Below, piece by piece: positions 1 through 8,119 of a DNA stretch of 25,758 nucleotides; position 1 is the first letter of the stretch, and every line of letters starts with the position of its first letter. The DNA comes from UBA7396 sp034676185 (lineage in GTDB: Bacteria; Patescibacteriota; Gracilibacteria; BD1-5; UBA6164): assembly GCA_034676185.1 (NCBI GenBank), contig JAUCCN010000018.1, positions 1 through 25,758 of the forward strand, read 5' to 3'. Both the position numbers and the translations under genes were made by a program. The notes under the pieces were generated by a model that ran no database searches, had not been told where the DNA came from, and saw nothing but the letters and a program-made list of their open reading frames with translations.

Positions 1-164
1 AGGTTGAACAAGAAAAATCTACAACGGAGGTTGAACAAGAAAAATCTACAACGGAAGTTGAGCAAGAAAACTCTACAACAGAAACTGAACCAGAAACATC
101 TCTTACTCAAACAGAGACTGAGGGATCTCAAACCACTACTCCACCACCTCAAATCGATGAATAA
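1..164 (+). CDS. C-terminal end of a repeat-rich Glu/Thr protein (5' cut by window)
   Basis: Only the last 53 codons are visible, in the frame starting at base 3 and ending with TAA at 162-164. They hold three tandem copies of a nine-residue unit, VEQEKSTTE, followed by a low-complexity Thr/Glu/Pro tail ending PPPQIDE. The composition (acidic, Ser/Thr-rich, no hydrophobic stretch) resembles the disordered stalk or tail of an exported bacterial protein, but no fold or family can be named from this fragment. The ATP-grasp gene begins 19 bases downstream on the same strand, so the two may be co-transcribed. An alternative, purely speculative reading is a repeated substrate peptide for that ATP-grasp enzyme. 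The reading frame is secure; function is unknown. Confidence 0.75.
   Translation, partial: VEQEKSTTEVEQEKSTTEVEQENSTTETEPETSLTQTETEGSQTTTPPPQIDE
3..83 (+). repeat. Three tandem 27-bp in-frame repeats
   Basis: Units at 3-29, 30-56 and 57-83. The first two differ only in the last codon (GAG versus GAA). The third carries a few synonymous changes and one Lys-to-Asn change. Each unit encodes VEQEKSTTE or a close variant. The array may extend beyond the left edge of the window. Confidence 0.9.
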
Positions 165-183
165 TAATGAATTATAAAATAAT

Positions 184-1284
184 ATGTTTAAAAAAATTTA
201 TATTAGTGCTGAAAAGCTAGATAAACCAAATGAACTGTATGATTATTCCTATTTGAAAGATGAATCTATGAAATGAATATGGAATCATGCTATGAAAGTA
301 TGACATCCATACGATGGAAAAATCTATGATGTAGCAGTGCTTGAAATATTTCTTTTTAAATCATATTTAAAAGAACAATGATATAAAGATGAACAAATTG
401 AAGTTTTGTCTGATAATTCATTGTTTACATTTAATGAAGAATTATATAAAATTGAAAATGAAAATGTTATCAAATTAGAAACAGAAAATGTGTGATTTTT
501 TTCATTAAGGGGATCGGATTTAAATTTTCCATTTTTCTATATCTTGAAAAATATAATTGAAAAAAAGTGAGGTAAATTTATGAGAACAAATGAGTTTCAT
601 AGTTATGTATATTGAAAATGAAAATTTTATTCACTTTATCAGTTATATTCTTACAGGGAAGATATTTTATGAGATATAGTAATACCGTATAATGTAACTT
701 GAAAAAATATTGAAGTATTTGTAGATTTTTTGAGAAAAAATCTTTCTAGGTATATTGTAGTGAAAAGAGATTTTTCATGTGCAGGGCAGTGAGTTTATGT
801 AGTAGATTTAGATAATTATACAGAGGAACAAAAAAATAAATTTCATATATCTATTGATGATAAAGGATACTTTACGAGAACTTCCTATATACTCCCATAT
901 TATCATTTTAAGGAAGAATATAGATTTTACTTTACAAAGCAAAATGGAAACATTGAAATATTTTCTTTTAAAAGAAAAAGAGTATTATCAACATTAGATG
1001 ATGCAGTAAAATCAGAAAATTTTAGGTATTTTAAAAATATTAAAATTAAATGGGAATATATATCTAAAGAAGAATATAAGAATTATGAAAATGCTTTTGC
1101 ATATGCATATTCTACTTTAGAAAAACTTGAATATGATACATGAACTTTTGAGTGTTGAGAAACTGAGGATGGAAGGATTATATTTTTTGAGGTAAATCCA
1201 ATGTCTGCTGCTATATGTTTTGAATGAGAAGATGAAGAAAATATGAATAATTTTTATAAAAAACTTTTCTCTAGTTTCCTATAA
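184..1284 (+). CDS. ATP-grasp-type ligase-like protein
   Basis: A 366-residue protein, read with 13 in-frame UGA codons as Gly. The C-terminal two thirds look like an ATP-grasp fold. There is a nucleotide-lysine strand, IVVKRDFSCAGQGVYVVD, near residues 192-209 (Lys194, then a Gly-rich loop). A central Glu/Arg strand (EEYRFYF) follows, then a metal-binding strand FFEVNPM with Glu336 and Asn338, which matches the E-x-N Mg-binding pair of the family. ATP-grasp enzymes join a carboxylate to an amine, alcohol or thiol using ATP; the substrate here cannot be read from sequence. The N-terminal ~190 residues are not recognisable. It sits 19 bases after a repeat-rich protein and about 60 bases before a small membrane protein and a secreted Cys-rich protein. 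The start was chosen because it is the first ATG after the upstream stop; a TATAAA box lies 5 bases before it and there is no Shine-Dalgarno. Confidence 0.72.
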
Positions 1285-1347
1285 AAATTTGACATTTGCT
1301 ATAAAAATATTAATATTTAATTTAAACTACAATTTTATATTGAAAAT

Positions 1348-1518
1348 ATGAATAAAATAATTATGATTTTTCTAGGAGTTATTATTATATTGTTTCTTGT
1401 AGCGGTATATATCATTACTAATAAAACTAACAATAATACTTACCAGGAGGATTTTACCAATTTATATCTTAATAATAATACAGATGAAAAAAATATTCCA
1501 TCTCAGCAAGATGAGTAG
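1348..1518 (+). CDS. Small single-pass membrane protein, 56 aa
   Basis: The protein starts with a strongly hydrophobic segment at about residues 4-21 (IIMIFLGVIIILFLVAVYII). A short, polar Asn/Asp-rich tail follows, ending QQDE. The TAG stop at 1516-1518 overlaps the ATG of the next gene by eight bases (ATGAGTAG), so the two are very likely translationally coupled. The layout, an N-terminal membrane anchor with a short exposed tail, suits an accessory or anchoring partner of the secreted protein encoded next. No family is recognised and it contains no UGA codon. Confidence 0.7.
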   Translation: MNKIIMIFLGVIIILFLVAVYIITNKTNNNTYQEDFTNLYLNNNTDEKNIPSQQDE

Positions 1519-3886
1519 ATTATTGTTTCTTTTATCTTTTACATATTTTATGTTATTGTGAACGACACATGCTATTGTTATTACTCAAAGTTCTAATTAT
1601 TTAGATGCTGGAAGTTGTCAATGAGCTAATGTTAGTACTAATATTTATATAGCTTGAAATAATGTGAATTTATATCCAGAAGATTTAATGAGATCATCAG
1701 AATTGTTATTTGTTAGGGCAGCTGAAACTGAAGTCCAAATATGGCAAAATACACAATGAACATTAAGTGAATGATGTCTTGATATTAAAAATTGGTTTAG
1801 GATGAGTAATGTAGTTCCATCAGATAGAAACTATGTATCTGTAATAAGTTTTGTTTGAAATAATTGTATAGCAAATAAAGTTGCTAGAACAAATAAAACC
1901 TTACCAAGCGTACAATTTGTATATAAAGTTGCATATAAGGAAGAAAGATGATTATCGACAGGACAATCAAGTTATTTTTACTATCCATTTTCATCTGGGA
2001 ATACATCTTTAACACCAACGTATTTAGCAAATCAAACTGCAAGAGTATGGTGAAATGATATTAAAATTCATGCAAATGAATGCGATAATTTTACATTTTC
2101 ATGGTGTTGAGATTGAGTAAAAGATACTCAAGAACAATGTGATCCAAATGATCCAGCTAAAACTGGTTGGTGATCTTGAGGATGTGATAATACTTGTAAA
2201 CCTATTACTCCTCCAGGATGATCAGTTTCATGTTTAAGTTTAATAGCAAATCCAAGTTCAGGATCAAGACCATTAAATACTACATTTACATGTAATACAA
2301 ATGGAGCTTCATCATATGAAATTAAAATAACAGATTCAACAGGAAATGTTGTAAGAACAATGAATCCTACACCAAATGGACAAGTTGGAACTGGAAGCCA
2401 TACATTCCCATCAACTGGAACATATACAGCTTCATGTTATATAAATGGAAGAGATACGACTCCTGCCACATGTACAACAACTGTTACAGTAACAGAATGA
2501 GGAGGTGGAAGTTCAAGCTCATCGTCTTCGTCATCATCATGATGAAGCTCTTGAGGAGGATGAGGTTGAAATTATTGTGGAGACTGAACGTTACAAAGAC
2601 CAAATAACCAAATGATTCATGAAGAATGTGATTTTGGATGATCAAATCCTTGGGCAAACTGGCCAGCTTGGTGTGGAAAACCAGGTTCATCAGATGCATG
2701 TCAAATTATTGAAAATACACAACCAGGAGGATGAACAGATAGAAATAATACACAACCAGGAGGGGGAGATATTTCTTTATCACCATGAGATACTCTTTTA
2801 CTAGGTGGATGAATGTGAGTATTTGAATATTTAAGTTCAAATAATGCTACTATTATGAATAATTCTACTTCGGATATATTTATAGATAAAAGACTTTGTG
2901 TGTATAAACAATGATTTAACTATAATTCTATGTCTGGAAATAGTGTTTGTTCTTCAAGTATTATAGGGCAATTATCAAGAAATTGATGAACAAAACAATT
3001 AACTATATCTGATGATAGATTTGTTACTGATATTTCGAGTTTTCCAGCAGGAATTACTTCTACAGATGGACTTATTATTACCACTATTGAGTGATTTCAA
3101 GAGATTCCTACTTTCTTAAAATCTATTTTAAGAGTAAGAGTTGCAAAACCAACGGTAAATACTATTGGATGATGAGCTTCACTTCTTGACGGTTCAAAAC
3201 TTTCTGATGTAAGTAAATTATCAGAGGGGATGTGACCACTTAATCCAGAAGTAAATAAAAATCTTATTCTTACCAGTTTAGGAACCAATCCATTGTCAAG
3301 TTATACAAAAACAGTAAATGACCCAAAAATAGTTGATAAATCTAAAACAGATGGACAAAAAGATCTTTCAGGATTTGATCAAAAATTTGCAAGTGGAACA
3401 TGACAAACTATATCTAAACTTCCGAGTCAAAAATATAATGGATTTGATAATATCTTTACTCATAATGGAAATGTAAACCTTTCAGCTCAAGAAATTAAGG
3501 GATGAAATAAAACTTATATTATTGAAAATGGAAATTTAACTATTAAAGGAAATATTACTTCAACTGATAATGTACTCTTTGTAGTAAAACAAGGAAATGT
3601 TATTATTGAAAATAATGTTACTCAAATAGATGCTATTGTTATAAGTATTGGATGATGAAATATTAAAGCAGAAACATCTTCTACTACAAAAAGATTAGTA
3701 GTAAATGGAGCTTTATATGGAAATGTTGATGACTTACTTGCCAACAGAACCTATATAAAAGATAGATGAGAGTATGTTGATGTAGGAACAAATATTAATT
3801 TTACTTCAAAAATATTTTCTTCCCCACCACCACTTCTTTCTAAATTTTTATGAGAATATATGGAAGGAAATAAAACTCCAAAATAA
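1511..3886 (+). CDS. Large secreted surface protein with Cys-rich, PKD-like and beta-helix-like parts
   Basis: A 791-residue protein with many UGA-encoded glycines. It starts with a signal peptide (residues 1-18, ending THA). The next ~180 residues are Cys-containing and unclassified. A motif CGDG...EQCD...GGCDNTC near residue 199 resembles the Myxococcus-type disulfide repeat (CGDGxxxxGEQCDDGN...C). Residues ~240-328 look like a PKD/Ig-like beta sandwich. A pure Ser/Gly linker (~329-354) is followed by a second CGDG...EECD motif at ~356. A short Asn-rich repeat (NTQPGGG) comes next. The last third contains short beta strands, and residues ~657-745 (NLTIKGNITSTDN..., VVKQGNVIIENNVTQ) look like a right-handed beta-helix. 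No C-terminal membrane anchor is evident. Likely an extracellular adhesin or envelope protein; binding partner unknown. It overlaps the preceding small membrane protein gene and ends in a strong hairpin terminator. Confidence 0.8.
2714..2763 (+). repeat. 17-bp direct repeat inside the surface protein gene
   Basis: AATACACAACCAGGAGG occurs at 2714-2730 and again at 2747-2763, 33 bp apart and in frame. It encodes a duplicated NTQPGGG-like peptide just after the second cysteine-rich motif. Confidence 0.8.
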
Positions 3887-3922
3887 AAAAATAAAGAATG
3901 ATTTAAATCATTCTTTATTTTT
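3887..3922. terminator. Bidirectional hairpin terminator between convergent genes
   Basis: A perfect 36-bp palindrome centred at 3904/3905, with an A-tract on the left arm and a T-tract on the right. It can therefore terminate the surface protein message (plus) and the methyltransferase message (minus). The stop codon of the minus-strand gene (3915-3917) lies inside the right arm, so its last codons are part of the terminator. Confidence 0.85.
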
Positions 3923-4970
3923 TTATTTTATAAGGGAAAAACATATTTTTTACCTCTTTTTTATATTCTATATAATCTGAATCCATACTTAGGTGAGCCT
4001 CTTCAGTTTTTGCTCTCATATAATAAATATAACTCCATCAAGTAAGGGAAAATAATGCAAATAAAAATGTTTTTATATCTAAACTGATACTAGCACTTAT
4101 TAAAATAGGTAATCATCCGATCCACCAAGCTAAATTTTTACATATATAAGCAGGATGCCTAATATATTTGTATGGTCATGATTTTACAATTCATCTATTG
4201 GTAAGATTACTTGCTTTGAGTCATAAAGTAATACTTGCCCGTGAATATATTCACATCAAAATTAAAATGAGAATATTGAAAAATATATGTAAGTAAAAAT
4301 TTCAAAATTGAGGAAAATCAGTAGAATACCATCATAAAATAGTATTGGTTGCGTTATTGATAGGAGGATATGAAGCAAGAGCTACAAACCAACCTAAAAA
4401 TGTAGGATCAACAGATTTTATCTTATTTTTAAATAAACTTCCTTCAAGGAGATATCATAAGGTAAAAAATAAAACATCAAAAAATAATATAGCACTAAAT
4501 GCCATATAGAAAAAATACTGATTAAAAAATAATAAAAAATTTGTACTGAAAAGATCTATATTTTCACTTGCTAAATAGATATTATTTATCATATTAAAAA
4601 TATGTCCTGTGAGCCAAAATACCATAAGTGGAGCAAAAAATATTTTTACAAGCCAAGCAAGTAGGGCTGTTTTTTCTTCATGAGTTATTTTTGTAGAATT
4701 CTTTTTTAAAAATATTCTATAAAAATATCATATTACTCTTCTTGCTTTCGAATGTTCTTCAAAAAAAATATAAAAAGGAATAAGTCCTATAATATAATAT
4801 TTAAAAATAGTAAAAAATACTTGTTGTATATTTATTTGCCATTCAGGAGAAAAATAAAAACTATATGTTCCAGAAAAATATCATATATAATGAGAATGAG
4901 TATGATAAAATATATAAGCAATAAAAATAAATAATACAGTTGAAGAATAATTTTTGAGAAAATTTACCAT
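3915..4970 (-). CDS. Isoprenylcysteine carboxyl methyltransferase (ICMT/PEMT)-family membrane protein
   Basis: A 351-residue polytopic membrane protein. The C-terminal third carries the family signature: KSGPYKYIRHPAY at about residues 258-272, a Gly-rich hydrophobic helix after it, then TEEAHLS...DYIEYKKEVKN near 320-340. The R-H-P motif and the downstream Glu are the residues that bind S-adenosylmethionine in ICMT and phospholipid methyltransferase relatives. About 230 N-terminal residues form additional hydrophobic segments not needed for the core fold. Bacterial members methylate small hydrophobic or lipid-linked substrates, and most have no known substrate. Glycines of GPY, of the GG after W and of other positions are UGA-encoded. 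Start is the ATG complementary to 4968-4970; no Shine-Dalgarno precedes it. It is convergent with the surface protein gene and divergent from gmk. Confidence 0.8.
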
Positions 4971-5052
4971 AAGGAGGTAATTATATATTAAAAAACTTTC
5001 TTTTATTGTATTTTTTTTTATTATATATCAAATATTTCTTAAAAAATAATCT

Positions 5053-5628
5053 ATGGGACATATATTTTTTATTATGTGAATATCGTGATCTTGAAAATGA
5101 ACACTTATATCAAATTTACAAAAAATATGATTGAATAATATTCATATACCACTTTCATATAAAACAAGAACTATCAGAGAACAGGAAAAAAATGGTATAG
5201 ATGCTTGGTTTATTTCAAAAGAAGAGTTTTTTGCATGAATACAAGCCTGAGAATTTTTAGAATATGCTTTTGTTCATGGATTGGACTATTATGGTACTAA
5301 ATATAAAGATATTTTTGAAAATGGAATTGAGAAAGGAAAAATAGTTATAAAAGAACTTGATATCATTTGATTAGAAGAACTGAGGAAAAAACATCCTGAA
5401 CTTGATGAAAAATATACTACTGTTTTTTTGCATATTCCGTCAGATATTTTGAAAGAAAGAATAGAGAAAAGAGGAGCTTTTATGAGTCAAGAAGAGCTAC
5501 AAAAAAGACTTATAAGTGCAACAATAGAGGAACAAAAAGCAAAAGAATTATGTAATTATATAATTGATGCAACCTTAAATGAACAAGAAGTACTAGAGAA
5601 ATTTTTGAGTATTTTATCGCATAGATAA
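5053..5628 (+). CDS. gmk: Guanylate kinase
   Basis: A 191-residue protein, close to the usual ~200 for the family, that phosphorylates GMP to GDP with ATP in the cytoplasm. Residues 9-17 are the P-loop GISGSGKGT (Gly9, Gly12, Gly14 and Gly16 are all UGA codons). The GMP-binding segment follows: LSYKTRTIREQEKNGIDAWF (~33-52), equivalent to the 'S.TTR..R..E..G..Y.F' motif with Tyr in place of one Thr. Then come EFLEYAFVHGLDYYGT (~64-79), the 'E....YG..YGT' motif, a helix LDIIGLEELRKK, a strand VFLHIPS and the lid RIEKRG. The C-terminal helix ends in a polar tail. Eight UGA codons occur in the gene. It has its own hairpin terminator, so it appears to be a single-gene unit divergent from the ICMT-like gene. 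Confidence 0.95.
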
Positions 5629-5670
5629 CAAAAAAATATATTTTCAATGAAAGAAAATATATTTTTTTGT
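5628..5670 (+). terminator. Hairpin terminator after gmk
   Basis: An 18-bp perfect stem (5628-5645 with 5653-5670) and a seven-base loop, with a run of T in the descending arm. It begins at the last base of the gmk stop codon. The A-rich left arm means it could also work on the other strand, but no minus-strand gene ends here. Confidence 0.8.
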
Positions 5671-5741
5671 TATAAATATTTGATTTTTTGAGAAAAAAGT
5701 TATACTTGTAATACTTTTCTTACTTGTGTAATTTTTTGTAT

Positions 5742-5993
5742 ATGAACTGAGATAAAAAAAATTGTTCTGGTGATCCAATAGGAACTTTAAAACTTTGATG
5801 AGTGGTAAGTATTGGATCAAAAGGTCAAATTGTAATTCCTAAAGAAGTTAGGGATGCTTTATTTTTAAATCCTGGGGATAACGTTGCCATTTTTTTCTCT
5901 TTAGATAAACAACATATTTGAATAGTAAAAAATGATAATTTGCAAAAAGTAATTGAATTTGCAAGAAATGAAGGAATAAATATTGAATATTAA
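5742..5993 (+). CDS. AbrB/SpoVT-type DNA-binding regulator
   Basis: An 83-residue protein. Residues ~21-55 fit the swapped-hairpin AbrB fold: VVSIGSKGQIVIPKEVRDAL, then L.PGD.V.IFF. This matches the 'vs.kGQivIPkeiR..l.i..Gd.v' consensus in which the Arg and Lys contact DNA as a dimer. A 20-residue polar N-terminus precedes it, and a short helix with an acidic tail ends the protein. Its stop is 21 bases before the efflux adaptor start, so it most likely regulates the adaptor and RND pump genes, perhaps also itself. MazE-type antitoxins share this fold, but no toxin-like ORF is adjacent, which favours a stand-alone regulator. The TTG-TAT-ATG start region has no Shine-Dalgarno. Confidence 0.82.
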
Positions 5994-5995
5994 TT

Positions 5996-6006
5996 TATAA
6001 TATAAT
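5996..6006 (+). promoter_or_regulatory. Two overlapping TATAAT boxes before the efflux adaptor
   Basis: TATAAT at 5996-6001 overlaps a second TATAAT at 6001-6006. The second ends eight bases before the adaptor ATG at 6015. If used as -10 elements the message would start at or almost at the ATG (leaderless). The first box overlaps the region just after the regulator stop codon. No convincing -35 was seen. Confidence 0.4.
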
Positions 6007-6014
6007 TTTAAAAT

Positions 6015-8015
6015 ATGAAAAAACAAATAAGCTTGATTTTACTTTTGATATTCCTTACTTCTTGTTCTGGTGCTTCAGAGATTGAAGAATCAAAAGAGGA
6101 AATAAAACCAAAATATGTAAAAACACAAATAGTTGAAAAAAAGACTTTTGCAGAAGATATTAAATTAGTTTGAAAGGTATCTTCATCAAAAGAAACTTCA
6201 ATATCTCCTCTTGCTTCTTGAGTAATAAAAACTATCAATGTAAAAGTTGGAGATCAAGTCAAAGCTTGAGATATCTTGGCGATTATAGATACACAGTCAA
6301 ATATGACAAATATAAATTTAAATAATGCTCAAAGCACTTATAATAATACTCTTACAGTGTATAATGCAACAAAAGAAGCATTACAAAAAAATTTAGAATC
6401 AGCAAAATTACAATATGATAATGCTATTATTGCAAGAGATAATACGTATGCTTCTACTCAAAAACAATTAGAATTAGCAGAAAGTCAACTCTCTGCTGTA
6501 GAATCACAAAAAGATAATACGACTAAAACAACTCAAACCAGTCTTGTATTAGCACAAGAAAGTTTAAAGAGTGCAGAATTAAATTTAGAAAACTTTAATG
6601 CAAATTATGAAGAAACTATGAGATCTTTAACTGCAAAGAAAAAATCTCTTATTGATAATATGAATGTATCAGTTGATTCTTCAGTAGCGAATATTAATTC
6701 TACTCTTCAATTTGTAGATACTGTTTTGGGAATTAGTCCAGGAAATCAACATTTGATAAGAGACTACGAAATATATCTTTCTGCTCAACAACCATCATTT
6801 AAAAATGATGCGGAGTTATTATTTGGAAGTGCAAATATAGCATATCAAAACCTAAAAATGAAGTATAATCAAAATTCAAAACAAGAAGATATTATGACTT
6901 TATATTCTGATTTATTATCACTTATTGAAGAAATGGTAAGATTAAGTGATAAAATGGTATGAGTGCTTGATAATAGTGTTGTCTCTCAAACTCTTGATGA
7001 AACAAGATTAAATGGATTTAAAACTACTATGAAAACTTATCAAGGACAAATTATTTCTACTAAATCAAACCTTGTTTCTTTAAATAATTCCTTAATTGAT
7101 GTAGAGAATTCTATTACTTCTACTCAAGTAAATTTAAAAACTCAAAAAGCGACACTAGAACAAGCAATTAAGATAGCTCAGGCAACTCTTGATAATACAA
7201 AAGCAGCTACCAATAGTAGTATTGATAGTATTTCTTCAACAAAAAATACTACTCAAATTCAACTTGAAAATACTATAGCTACTATAAAATCAACTCGTGA
7301 AACTGCGGATAATGCAGTAAAAATTGCACAAAATCAATATAATTCTGCACAAGCAAATTATAATTCTCAACTTGCTTCTATAAAATCTCAGCTTGATTCT
7401 GCAACTGGAAATAAAAATTCATTAGTACAACAATTAGAAAATTCTTCTATAAAAGCCCCATTTGATGGAGTAATTGTAAGTAGAAATATAGAAGTTGGAG
7501 GAAGTGTATCTCAGGGAAGTAGTGCATTCATTATTTCAAATTCAAATCAAAAAATTATAAAAATGGATGTAAGTTCTGATAATATAAAATATTTACCTTT
7601 AGGAACTCAAGTAAAACTTGATAAAAATGGAAAAAGTTCTTCTGGAGTAGTAACAGTAGTATGAGCTGCATCTAATGAAACAACAAAAATGTTTCCAGTA
7701 GAAATTACATTTTCAGGAGAAGATTTGAATAATTATTTAGTCCTTGGGGATTTTGTAGATGTGTATATTCAAAAAAATCTTGGAGTAGAAAATTATATAG
7801 TAGTTCCTTTTTCTTCTCTTCTTGTATGAAATAATCAAACATATAGTGTTTATGTGGTATGAAGTGGAAGTATAGTAGAAGAAAAAAAAGTAAAAATTTG
7901 ATCAAGTAATAGTACGGAAGTAATTATTGTAGATGGAATTGAAGAATGAGAGAGAGTAATCATAAATGGAACACTGAATGTTTGACTTTGAGATTTTGTA
8001 GAAGAAACAGAATAA
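6015..8015 (+). CDS. Efflux periplasmic-adaptor-like lipoprotein (HlyD/AcrA/MacA family)
   Basis: A 666-residue lipoprotein. Its signal peptide ends in the lipobox LTSC with Cys17 (lipidation site). The first half of the lipoyl/barrel-sandwich domain is at ~59-90 (SISPLASGVIKTINVKVGDQ) and the second half at ~476-510 (IKAPFDGVIVSRNIEVGGSV). Between them lie ~385 residues of Gln/Asn/Ser-rich heptad-like helices with a non-helical insert (GISPGNQHLIRDYEIYL) near residues 245-280. The C-terminal part (~515-660) is the beta-barrel and membrane-proximal domain. The protein should bridge the RND transporter encoded 104 bases downstream to an envelope structure. The helical hairpin is far longer than the roughly 100 residues typical of AcrA. 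No outer-membrane TolC-like gene occurs in the window. Expression probably depends on the AbrB-like protein just upstream. Confidence 0.88.
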
Positions 8016-8119
8016 TAAAATTACAATACTTCAATATCACTATTACTTTCTTTTTTATGAGAAAATATTGTGAATGAGTGGAAAAATAGAGAGAATTTAC
8101 ATTTTAAAATATTATTTGT

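Noticed and set aside
1..83. Possible CRISPR-like repeats
   Set aside because: The 27-bp units abut without spacers and encode an in-frame peptide repeat.
4971..4980. AAGGAGGTAA, a perfect Shine-Dalgarno on the plus strand
   Set aside because: No start codon follows within a usable distance; gmk begins 73 bases later. On the minus strand it reads CCTCC and cannot serve the ICMT-like gene.
5077..5100. Mycoplasma-type code (UGA = Trp)
   Set aside because: Trp in place of P-loop and SAM-motif glycines would be impossible, and TGG already serves conserved Trp sites.
5742..5993. AbrB-like protein as the antitoxin of a toxin-antitoxin pair
   Set aside because: No toxin-like ORF lies next to it; the neighbours are gmk and an efflux operon.
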